Part shown: in pieces, positions 6,188 to 13,123 of the stretch | How positions within the stretch are numbered: the first letter of the stretch is position 1 | How the letters are laid out: the number at the start of each line of letters is the position of its first letter | Assembly (NCBI GenBank): GCA_013360825.1 | Contig: JABWAY010000080.1 | Span: 1-13,592 of the forward strand | DNA from: Candidatus Brocadiia bacterium | GTDB lineage: Bacteria > Planctomycetota > MHYJ01 > WSZJ01 | Direction of reading: 5' to 3' | Length of the DNA: 13,592 bases | Position numbers and translations under genes: made by a program | The notes under the pieces: generated by a model | What the model was told of the DNA's origin: nothing | Databases searched by the model: none | Seen by the model: only the letters and a program-made list of their open reading frames with translations

Positions 6188-7996
6188 TCAGTCCTTGTCC
6201 ACCGAGAGCACGGCCAGGAACGCCTTCTGGGGGATCTCCACCGAGCCGACATTCTTCATCTTCTTCTTCCCCTCCTTCTGCTTCTCCAGCAGCTTCCGCT
6301 TCCGCGTGATGTCGCCCCCGTAACATTTCGCCGTCACGTTCTTCCCGACCGACTTGATCGTCTCCCGCGCGATCACCCGCCCGCCGATCGCGGCCTGAAG
6401 CGCGACCTCGAACAGGTGCCTCGGGATCTCCTTGCGGAGGATCGTCAGCACTTTGCGTCCCTTGTACTCCGCGTGGTCCCGGTGGCAGACGATCGACAGG
6501 GCGTCCACCTCCTGCCCGCCCACCAGGATCCGGACGCGCGCCAGGTTGTCGGCACGGTACCCCGTCACCGTGTAGTCCATCGTCCCGTACCCGCGCGTGA
6601 TCGACTTCATCTTGTCGTAGAAGTCGTAGATGATTTCCGCGAAGGGAATGTCATAGGTGAGCATCACGCGCGTCGGGCTGATGTATTCCTGCGTCACGAA
6701 CGTCGCCCGGCGCTCCAGGCAGAGCTTCATGCAGTCGCCGATCGAGTCCTTCGGCGTGATCAGCTTCAGGCGCGAAATCGGCTCCCGGAACTCCTCGATC
6801 TCCCCGTCGTCCGGCAGCTTCGCGGGATTGTCCACCCGGAGCGTCTCCGGCTGCGCCCCGCGCGCCCTCCGGACGATCTCGTAGGTCACGTTCGGCGCCG
6901 TCTGGATCACGTCGACGTCCATGTCCCGCTCCAGGCGCTGCTGCACGATCTCCATGTGGAGCAGCCCGAGGAACCCGCACCGGAACCCGAACCCCAGCGC
7001 CTCCGACGTCTCCGGCTCCCACGTGAACCCCGAGTCGTTCAGCGACAGCTTTTCCAGCGCCTTCTTCAGCTCCGTGAAATCCTGGTTGTTCGTCGGATAG
7101 ACGCCGCAGAACACCATCGGCTTCGGCTCGCGGAAGCCGGGAAGGGCCTCGACGGTCTCCCCCTCCGTCGTCACCGTGTCGCCGACGCGGACGTCCCGGA
7201 TCTGCTTGATCCCCGCGATGATGTACCCGACCTCCCCCGCATTCAGCTGCCCCGTCGCCAGTCGCTTGGGCGTGAAGACGCCGACCTCCTCGACCCTGTG
7301 GGACTGGCCTGTCGAGCGCATGGTGATGGACTGCCCCATCTTGATCGAACCGTCCACGAGGCGGACGTAGATGACGACGCCCCGGTACGAGTCGTAGACC
7401 GAGTCGAAGATGAGCGCGCGGAGGGGCCGCCCCGGTTCGGTCTGCGGGGGGGCGACGCGCAGGATCACCTCCCGGATCAGTTCGGGGACGCCGATCCCCG
7501 TCTTGGCGCTGACCTGCAGGATCTCGTCCGCCTTCACGCCGAGCGTGTTCACCATCTCCGTCACCGTCTCCTCGATCTGCGCGTTCGGCGAATCCACCTT
7601 GTTGATCACCGGGACGATGTCGAGGTTGGCGTCGAGGGCGAGAAGTGTGTTCGCGACGGTCTGGGCCTGGACTCCCTGCGTCGCGTCCACGAGGAGGATC
7701 GCCCCCTCGCAGGCCGCGAGGCTCCGCGAGACCTCATAGGTGAAGTCCACGTGCCCCGGCGTGTCGATGAGGTTCAGGTTCCACGTCTTCCCTCCCTCCG
7801 CGTGCCGCAGCGCGACCGCCTTCGCCTTGATGGTGATCCCCCGCTCGCGCTCGAGGTCCATCGAGTCGAGAAGCTGGGCCTGCATGTCCCTTCGGGCGAT
7901 CGCGCCGGTCAGTTCGAGGAGGCGGTCCGCAAGCGTCGATTTCCCGTGGTCGATGTGGGCGATGATGCAGAAGTTCCGAATCGTTTCCAGGCGCAT
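6188..7996 (-). CDS. lepA: Elongation factor 4 (LepA), back-translocating GTPase
   Basis: LepA/EF4 is a ribosome-bound translational GTPase, linked to recovery of stalled or mistranslocated ribosomes and to ribosome assembly. At 602 residues it is the normal length. G1 is AHIDHGKST (13-21), switch I RGITIKAK (52-59), G3 DTPGH (78-82) and G4 NKVD (132-135). EF-G-like domains II, III and V follow. The C-terminal domain specific to LepA ends AKCYGGDITRKRKLLEKQKEGKKKMK..., including the YGGD and basic stretch that contact the ribosome. The ATG at 7996 gives the family-standard MRLETIRNFCIIAHIDHG start and has GGAG seven bases upstream. It overlaps the end of the ROK kinase gene by 88 bases and is followed by lepB after four bases. 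The lepA-lepB order is the same as in Escherichia coli. Confidence 0.97.
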   Translation of the reverse strand: MRLETIRNFCIIAHIDHGKSTLADRLLELTGAIARRDMQAQLLDSMDLERERGITIKAKAVALRHAEGGKTWNLNLIDTPGHVDFTYEVSRSLAACEGAILLVDATQGVQAQTVANTLLALDANLDIVPVINKVDSPNAQIEETVTEMVNTLGVKADEILQVSAKTGIGVPELIREVILRVAPPQTEPGRPLRALIFDSVYDSYRGVVIYVRLVDGSIKMGQSITMRSTGQSHRVEEVGVFTPKRLATGQLNAGEVGYIIAGIKQIRDVRVGDTVTTEGETVEALPGFREPKPMVFCGVYPTNNQDFTELKKALEKLSLNDSGFTWEPETSEALGFGFRCGFLGLLHMEIVQQRLERDMDVDVIQTAPNVTYEIVRRARGAQPETLRVDNPAKLPDDGEIEEFREPISRLKLITPKDSIGDCMKLCLERRATFVTQEYISPTRVMLTYDIPFAEIIYDFYDKMKSITRGYGTMDYTVTGYRADNLARVRILVGGQEVDALSIVCHRDHAEYKGRKVLTILRKEIPRHLFEVALQAAIGGRVIARETIKSVGKNVTAKCYGGDITRKRKLLEKQKEGKKKMKNVGSVEIPQKAFLAVLSVDKD

Positions 7997-8880
7997 CCAG
8001 CGGCTCCGAGGAGGCCGGCGTCGTTCCCGAGCTTGGCGGGGACGACACGCAGGCCTTTTGACACGTTAGGCAGGGCTTCGCGCGCCATGGCGGCACGGAT
8101 CGGGCGGAACAGTATGTTGCCTGCGCGGGCCACGCCCCCGCCGATGACAACAATTTCGGGATTGAGGATATTCGCGAGATCGGCGACGGCCATGCCGAGC
8201 ATCTCGGCCATTTCGGACACGACGCGGACCGCGGGGCGTTCCTTCCGGCGCGCCGCGCTGACGATGTCCTTCATGCCCTCAGCCTTCCGACCGGCGGCGC
8301 GGTAGCGGCGCAGGATCGCCTGCGCTCCCGCGTAGGCTTCCAGGCAGCCGCGGCGGCGGCAGAACAGGCACCGCTGTCCCCCCGGGCGGACCTTGATGTG
8401 ACCGATCTCGCCGGCCGCGCCGTCCCGCCCGTGCCAGACCTCCCCGCCGAGGACGATCCCGCCCCCCACGCCGGTCCCCAGCGTCAGCAGCACCAGCGAC
8501 CCCGCCCCGCGCCCCGCGCCGTACAGATACTCCGCGAGCGCCGCTGCGTTCGCGTCGTTCTCGATGCAGGCGGGCAACCCGGTGGCGCGACGGATCAGCG
8601 CGGCCACGTTGACCCCCGCGCTCCCGAGCTTGTTGTCGAAGAGCACGACCCCGCGCTGCGGGTCCACCGGCGTCGGCCACCCGACCCCGACCGCGAAGGC
8701 GCGTCCGGCCTTCGCCTGGATGTCGCGCGCGATCCCCGCGACGCACGCGGCAATCGCCTTCGGCCCGCCCCCGGGCGTCGGGACAACACGCTTCTCGCGC
8801 ATTGTCCCGGTACGCGTCACCGCCGCCGCCTTGATGGCGGTCCCGCCGACGTCGATGCCAAGAACGAGGTCCGAGGACAT
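7909..8880 (-). CDS. ROK-family sugar kinase (glucokinase-like)
   Basis: A 323-residue ROK kinase, likely phosphorylating glucose or an amino sugar with ATP in the cytoplasm. The phosphate-binding GIDVGGTAIK lies at 8-17, the catalytic Asp109 in IENDANAAALAEYLYG, LGTGVGGGIVLGG at 134-146, and the sugar-binding and zinc region is GEIGHIKVRPGGQRCLFC then RRRGCLEAY. The usual ROK zinc motif is CxCGxxGC; here it is C171-x2-C174-x4-C179 with His161, one residue wider. GNDAGLLGAA (285-294) is the normal C-terminal motif. About 27 further residues are encoded inside the start of lepA. The ATG at 8880 gives the usual start just before the phosphate loop; a longer frame from 8931 is not supported. No ribosome-binding site precedes the ATG. 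First gene of the lepA operon. Exact sugar uncertain. Confidence 0.88.
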   Translation of the reverse strand: MSSDLVLGIDVGGTAIKAAAVTRTGTMREKRVVPTPGGGPKAIAACVAGIARDIQAKAGRAFAVGVGWPTPVDPQRGVVLFDNKLGSAGVNVAALIRRATGLPACIENDANAAALAEYLYGAGRGAGSLVLLTLGTGVGGGIVLGGEVWHGRDGAAGEIGHIKVRPGGQRCLFCRRRGCLEAYAGAQAILRRYRAAGRKAEGMKDIVSAARRKERPAVRVVSEMAEMLGMAVADLANILNPEIVVIGGGVARAGNILFRPIRAAMAREALPNVSKGLRVVPAKLGNDAGLLGAAGCAWKRFGTSASSPTSTTGNRRLRTASSN

Positions 8881-8889
8881 AAGCCGGTG

Positions 8890-8918
8890 AGGGTAACGCA
8901 CTTCCGGCGACTTCGCAA
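8890..8918 (-). promoter_or_regulatory. Promoter for the ROK-lepA-lepB operon
   Basis: On the minus strand TTGCGA (8918-8913) is followed after 17 bases by TACCCT (8895-8890). The predicted start is about three bases before the ATG at 8880, so the message would have almost no leader. This matches the absence of a Shine-Dalgarno sequence. It faces the divergent CapA gene across a 101-base gap. Confidence 0.45.
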
Positions 8919-8952
8919 CCGTTGGCGCCACCCGCCCGCGCGGGATCGGTGG

Positions 8953-8958
8953 TAGACT
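8953..8958 (+). promoter_or_regulatory. Possible -10 element for the CapA-family gene
   Basis: TAGACT lies 23 bases before the ATG at 8982 and fits the TANNNT pattern seen in front of other genes here (TACACT at 506, TACCAT at 1802, TACCCT at 8895). No convincing -35 is found at 16-18 bases spacing, so this is tentative. Confidence 0.3.
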
Positions 8959-8981
8959 CCGGAACCCCGCGGAGCGACATC

Positions 8982-11501
8982 ATGATCCCATTCCACAAGC
9001 CCATCCTCCTCGTCGTTCTGGCCCTGCTTCTCATCTCGGTCGCGGCGTGCCACAAGAAGAAGCACAGCGACAACGATGACGCCGGCGGATTCTCCGACGA
9101 CGACGACTCCGACCTCGCCCCACAGCCCGTCGCACCCCCGCCGCCGTCGCTCATGTACGGCGCCACCCTCCAGGTCGTCACCGAGTCCGGCACGCCGATC
9201 GCGGGAGCCTCGGTCCAGTCCGGGACCTCCACGCAGACGACCGACGCCGGAGGATTCGTCTCGTACTCGGGGCTCTCGGGCCCGGTCGCCCTCGTGGTCT
9301 CCCAGCCCGGATTTCTCGATGAGCCGGTCGTGATCGGAAGAGACGACGCCGCCGCGACGGTGATCGTGCCGCTCTGGGCCGAATTCGGCCCGGGCGGGGA
9401 GCGCCGGGTCTCCATCCACATGGCCGGGGACGTCATGCTCGGCCGCCGGTACGTCGACCCGAGCGACGACGACACCATCGTGGTCACCCCCGGAAACCCC
9501 GCTTCGGCCCGCGCCGTGGTGGAGCACGTCGCCGCGATCTTCGGCGCCGCGACCCTCAGCACGGCGAACATCGAAACCGTCATCGGGACACTCCCCGACT
9601 CCGCGGGGTACCCGGGAAAACTGTTCATCATCCAGTCGATCCCGGAGATCACCGAGATGCTCGACGAACTCGGCCTCGACCTCGCCGTGCTCGGCAACAA
9701 TCACATCCGGGACTGGCTCGAACCCGGGATCGACTCCACGACGGCAATCCTCTCCACCGCCGGGATCCCCTGGGTCGGCGCGGGAGTCGACGCGGCCTCC
9801 GCGGGCGTCCCGGCGCTGATCCCGACGACGGGCGGGCTGACCGTCGCCGTCCTGTCCTACTCGAACGTCAATGGCGACAACTCGAACGAGTTCTACCCGC
9901 TCGATGCGGACCCGGAACCGGTCCCGATCCCCCCGGGAGATGAGTTCCGATACGAATTCCGCACATGGGGCTTCACCGGCCCGACCGTCTCCATCCCCGT
10001 CGCCAGCCGCCGGATCGGCTCCGCCTGGGTGGAGTTCGATGCCGCCACGGTCGGGATCGTCGGGACACCCGAAGAGACCGCCATGTGGGACTCCGCCTCC
10101 GCGGTCTACCCCGAGCTCCAGGACTGGGTCGCCCGGAGAGGACATGGCGGCGCGAACTGGTTCCGCTCCTCCGTGATCGGTCCCGACATCGCCGCCGCCC
10201 GACTTGCGGGGGCCGACATCGTCATCGTCCAGATCCACTCCGGCCCGAGCAACTACGCGGACTTCAAGTCGGAGGCGCAGGAAAGCGCCTTTCGGGCGGC
10301 CATCGACGGCGGCGCGGACATTGCCGTCGGCCATCACCCGCACGTCCTCCACGGCATCGAGATGTACAACGGCCGGCCCATCGTCTACTCATTCGGGAAT
10401 TTCGTCTTCGATCAGAACATCCTCCCCACGTTCGCGGCGGGGATCCTGCGTGTCGTCTACGAGGAAACGACGCTCCTCGAAACCCGCATGCTCCCGATCA
10501 CGATTCACCGGTACGTTCCCATGCCGCTGGCCGGGTACTCCGCCCGCGACATCACGCGCATCCTTCACGAGCGGTCCGAGATCGACGCCGCGTCCCGGCG
10601 CTATGGTGAGATCGTCGCCGCAACGCTGATTCCCGACGTCCCCGGTGAGGCGCACACCCTCATCTCACACGTCCGGAACTCCGCCAGAATCGGCACGGGC
10701 ACTCCCCCCTCCTTCACCCAGTCGCTCGACATCGAGGACGACGCCGTCACCCTCCTCGGCGGGATCGCCCTCACCCGCTCCCGCGGGCCGGGTGGATCGA
10801 CCCTGACCGGCGTCCGGTTCGGCCGCGATCTCTTCCGCTGGGGACATTTCGAGGATGACGCCGCGGATTCCGCCTCGAAGGGCGGTTTCAACTGGCGGTT
10901 TCCCGCGGATGAATCCGCCTGGAAGCGCGTCGAGTTCGAGGAGACCGAGGGGTCGTTCCGCTCCGCCTACCTGCACCGCAAGGAAACGAACACGACCCGC
11001 ACGCGGGTCCGTCCCGTCGCCCGGGTGAACCCGCTCACCAACCGGCTGTTCACCGACGGCGGCGGAATTCCCGTCCCCGCCGACGGGGTCGCATCCTGGT
11101 CCGTGGCGATGCGCGCCCGCTACTCCGGCGACGGGCCGATCACGCTCATCCTCGATGTCTCGCACTTCAATTCCAGCGTGCCCAACGAGGAGCCGGAAGC
11201 GATCTTCTTCCGGACCGTTGAACTCGAAATCGAGGTCGACAGCGACGACGAGTGGCACGACGTCCTGGTGGACATCCCGGCCGACACGTGGGATCCGGTG
11301 GACGGGAAGGAGGCGAATCAGGCGCTGTTCTACATCGCGCTCTATCCGCCGGACGACGGGAAGTCCGAGCTGTTCTTCGACGACCTCCGGTTCCTCGAGT
11401 GGCGGGACGCGGCGGCGCTGCCGGATTTCTTCTTCCTCGTGGACGCGATCCGTTCCACGTCGGGCGGGGCGACGGTGACGCTGGAACGCCGCGGCGACTG
11501 A
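8982..11501 (+). CDS. CapA-family lipoprotein with added N- and C-terminal beta domains
   Basis: An 839-residue protein. Residues 1-23 are a lipoprotein signal (basic start, hydrophobic core, lipobox VAAC with Cys23), then an Asp-rich linker (29-44). Residues 58-130 resemble a carboxypeptidase-regulatory-like fold (TPIAGASVQSGTSTQTTDAG). Residues 143-520 are a CapA/PgsA-type calcineurin-like phosphoesterase domain: MAGDVMLGR (147-155), TANIET (194-199), LGNNHIRD (237-244), QIHSGPSNYADF (417-428), VGHHPHVLHGIE (449-460) and YSFGNFVFDQ (469-478). CapA homologues help make poly-gamma-glutamate or capsule, but many act in unknown surface roles. From about 600 the C-terminus is a beta-rich domain ending LFFDDLRFLEWR, like a carbohydrate-binding jelly roll. 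The ATG at 8982 has GGAG seven bases upstream; the longer frame from 8922 would destroy the signal peptide. No PgsB/PgsC partners are present, so capsule synthesis is not shown. Probably anchored to a membrane facing the periplasm or surface. Confidence 0.85.
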   Translation: MIPFHKPILLVVLALLLISVAACHKKKHSDNDDAGGFSDDDDSDLAPQPVAPPPPSLMYGATLQVVTESGTPIAGASVQSGTSTQTTDAGGFVSYSGLSGPVALVVSQPGFLDEPVVIGRDDAAATVIVPLWAEFGPGGERRVSIHMAGDVMLGRRYVDPSDDDTIVVTPGNPASARAVVEHVAAIFGAATLSTANIETVIGTLPDSAGYPGKLFIIQSIPEITEMLDELGLDLAVLGNNHIRDWLEPGIDSTTAILSTAGIPWVGAGVDAASAGVPALIPTTGGLTVAVLSYSNVNGDNSNEFYPLDADPEPVPIPPGDEFRYEFRTWGFTGPTVSIPVASRRIGSAWVEFDAATVGIVGTPEETAMWDSASAVYPELQDWVARRGHGGANWFRSSVIGPDIAAARLAGADIVIVQIHSGPSNYADFKSEAQESAFRAAIDGGADIAVGHHPHVLHGIEMYNGRPIVYSFGNFVFDQNILPTFAAGILRVVYEETTLLETRMLPITIHRYVPMPLAGYSARDITRILHERSEIDAASRRYGEIVAATLIPDVPGEAHTLISHVRNSARIGTGTPPSFTQSLDIEDDAVTLLGGIALTRSRGPGGSTLTGVRFGRDLFRWGHFEDDAADSASKGGFNWRFPADESAWKRVEFEETEGSFRSAYLHRKETNTTRTRVRPVARVNPLTNRLFTDGGGIPVPADGVASWSVAMRARYSGDGPITLILDVSHFNSSVPNEEPEAIFFRTVELEIEVDSDDEWHDVLVDIPADTWDPVDGKEANQALFYIALYPPDDGKSELFFDDLRFLEWRDAAALPDFFFLVDAIRSTSGGATVTLERRGD

Positions 11502-11517
11502 GGTCCTCCCGAAACTT

Positions 11518-11537
11518 CCCGCCGACCGGCGGGTTTT
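11518..11537 (+). terminator. Intrinsic terminator after the CapA-family gene
   Basis: CCCGCC (11518-11523), loop GACC, GGCGGG (11528-11533), followed directly by TTTT (11534-11537). It lies 17 bases after the stop codon at 11501. The T-run is short but the stem is strong. It separates the CapA-family gene from the respiratory operon that starts at 11553. Confidence 0.65.
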
Positions 11538-11552
11538 GCCGATAAGGACACC

Positions 11553-11972
11553 ATGCCCGAGACCCCCGAGCCGAGCCGGCGCGACCTTCTCCACTGGACC
11601 CTGGCGGCCTGGGGTGCGGGGGCGGTCGCCGGGATCGGCGGGATCCTCGGCGCGTCGGCGGTGCCGCGACCGCAGCCGCCGACCACCGCGCGGATTCCCA
11701 AGGCGGACCTGAAGGACGGCTCCGCGACCGCGTCCCTCCGCGGGACCCCGTTCACGCTCCTGATCACCCCGGCGGGCCCCGTCGCGTTCTCCCTCGCCTG
11801 CACCCACGCCCGCTGCGTCGTCGCCTGGAACGCCGCTTCGTCCGAATTCCTCTGTCCCTGTCACGGCGGCCGGTTCGACGCCGCCGGCCGCGTCGTCGCG
11901 GGGCCGCCCCCTGCGCCGCTCCGTCGGCTCGAGGTCGCGGACGCGGGGGATGCCTGGGAGATTCGAGGGTGA
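11553..11972 (+). CDS. Rieske [2Fe-2S] protein of a bc-type complex
   Basis: The Rieske subunit takes the first electron from quinol at the Qo site and passes it to a cytochrome. The 139-residue protein starts with a twin-arginine-like signal-anchor (SRRDLL at 8-13, hydrophobic 16-37), matching the known Tat export of Rieske proteins. The cluster motifs are C83-T-H85-A-R-C88 and C101-P-C103-H104-G-G. Ligands are C83, H85, C101 and H104, and C88-C103 would form the stabilising disulfide. GPPPAPL (117-123) is the Pro loop. Compared with the family consensus CTHxGC...CPCHGSxY, the Gly is Arg, the Ser is Gly and the Tyr is Phe (GGRF). The last two changes remove hydrogen bonds that raise the redox potential, suggesting a low-potential cluster. 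AAGGA lies four bases before the ATG. The stop overlaps the cytochrome b start by four bases (GTGA). Confidence 0.9.
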   Translation: MPETPEPSRRDLLHWTLAAWGAGAVAGIGGILGASAVPRPQPPTTARIPKADLKDGSATASLRGTPFTLLITPAGPVAFSLACTHARCVVAWNAASSEFLCPCHGGRFDAAGRVVAGPPPAPLRRLEVADAGDAWEIRG

Positions 11973-13123
11973 GCGTCGCGAAACGCCTCGGCGACTGGTT
12001 TGACCGCCGGACCGGGTGGCGCGGGATGCGTGCGGAGGCCGTCGCGGGCCTTGCGAAGCCGGTGCCTCCGCGGGTCGGCTGGGGTTTCACGCTGGGATCG
12101 ACGGCGCTTGGGCTGCTCTTTCTCCAGGTCGCGACGGGGGTCGCGCTCGCACTCCACTACCAGCCCACGCCGGAGGCCGCGCATGGCTCGGTCGCGCGGA
12201 TCATGGACGAGGTGCGTCTGGGCTGGGTGGTCCGCGGCATGCATGTCTGGGGGGCGCACGCGCTGGTGGCGCTGGTCCTGGCGCACGCGGCGAAGGTCTT
12301 CGTGACGGGCGGGCACAAGCGCCCGCGCGAGCTGACCTGGATCCTGGGAGCGGGGGTGATGTTCGTGATGCTCGGGCTGGCGTTCACCGGGCACCTCCTT
12401 CCGTGGACGGACCAGTCGTACTGGGGCGCCGTCGTCGGCGTGGAGCAGACCCGGATCGTCCCCGTCGTCGGCCCCCCGACGGCGACGCTTCTTCTCGGGG
12501 GAGAGACCGTCGCCGCGCCGACCCTGACGCGGTTCTACGTCCTCCACCTCCTGATCCTCCCCGCCATCCTCGCGAAACTTCTGTTCCTCCATCTCTGGCT
12601 GGTCCGCCGGCACGGCGTCTCGCCGGCGGAGAGCGCCGACGAGGAAGACGCGCGCGGCCACGCCGCCCTCTGCGCCGGCGGGGAGCCCTATGCGCCGAAC
12701 CACATGCTCCGCGAAGCCATCGCCGTCGCGGTCGCCGCCGCCGCCGTGCTCACCGCCGCGGCCCTCTGGCCACAGGAACTCGGTCCGCGCGCCGGCGCCT
12801 CCACCCCGGAAGGCGTCCGCCCCGAGTGGTACTTCCTCGCCGTCTACCAGTACCTCAAGTACTGGCCGTCCCAGCTGCTCGGCCTTCCCGGCGAAACGAT
12901 CGGCATCTGCCTCCTCTCCGCCGCCCTCGGCGCGTTCGTCTTCCTCCCGTTCCTCGACCGCTCCCCCGAACGCCGCCCCGCCCGCCGCCGGGTCGCCCTG
13001 GTCGCCGGAGCGCTCGCAGTCCTCCTCTGGGGAACGCTCACCGCCCTCGGCGCGGTCTCGGACCGGAGCATCCCCGCGTTCGGGAAGACATGGACGTTCG
13101 ACACGTGGGGGAGGCCGAGATGA
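11969..13123 (+). CDS. Cytochrome b, fused b6/subunit IV type
   Basis: The membrane core of a quinol-oxidising bc/b6f-type complex, 384 residues. Helices A-D (about 40-62, 90-113, 122-143, 188-212) form the haem-binding half. The haem ligands are H92/H106 in helix B (14 apart) and H193/H208 in helix D. The 15-residue step in helix D is the b6 type; mitochondrial-type cytochrome b has 14. GHLLPWTDQSYWGA (141-154) is the conserved helix C-cd region. The C-terminal half has PEWYFLAVYQYLK (285-297), the Qo-site PEWY of subunit IV, and three more helices, so b6 and subunit IV are one chain. The b6 cysteine that binds haem ci is replaced by Thr (GFTLGS at 39-44). The start is the GTG at 11969, coupled to the Rieske stop by GTGA. 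The next gene starts within the stop (ATGA). Confidence 0.92.
   Translation: MSVAKRLGDWFDRRTGWRGMRAEAVAGLAKPVPPRVGWGFTLGSTALGLLFLQVATGVALALHYQPTPEAAHGSVARIMDEVRLGWVVRGMHVWGAHALVALVLAHAAKVFVTGGHKRPRELTWILGAGVMFVMLGLAFTGHLLPWTDQSYWGAVVGVEQTRIVPVVGPPTATLLLGGETVAAPTLTRFYVLHLLILPAILAKLLFLHLWLVRRHGVSPAESADEEDARGHAALCAGGEPYAPNHMLREAIAVAVAAAAVLTAAALWPQELGPRAGASTPEGVRPEWYFLAVYQYLKYWPSQLLGLPGETIGICLLSAALGAFVFLPFLDRSPERRPARRRVALVAGALAVLLWGTLTALGAVSDRSIPAFGKTWTFDTWGRPR

Noticed and set aside
6184..6252. Extended N-terminus of lepB (23 extra residues)
   Set aside because: It overlaps the lepA C-terminus and is Arg/Ser/Trp-rich; the ATG at 6183 gives the normal MKPLL start four bases after the lepA stop.
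4189..6309. Long plus-strand open frame of 706 codons opposite lepB
   Set aside because: The product is low-complexity and Arg/Pro/Asp-rich, and the minus strand encodes all signal peptidase boxes.
6140..8305. Long plus-strand open frame of 721 codons opposite lepA
   Set aside because: It is the mirror of lepA and part of the ROK kinase in high-GC DNA; its product is Arg/Asp/His/Leu-rich with no motif, while lepA on the other strand is unambiguous.
8922..8981. Upstream TTG start for the CapA-family gene
   Set aside because: It would put 20 residues ahead of an otherwise perfect lipoprotein signal; ATG 8982 has a good ribosome-binding site.
9016..9120. Asp-rich region after the lipobox as a calcium-binding repeat
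   Set aside because: It is an irregular Asp/Ser stretch typical of lipoprotein linkers, without the periodicity of EF-hand or RTX repeats.
8817..10352. Minus-strand open frame of 511 codons across the CapA gene start
   Set aside because: It crosses the divergent promoter and two real genes, with Gly/Arg/Asp-rich noise and no recognisable domain.
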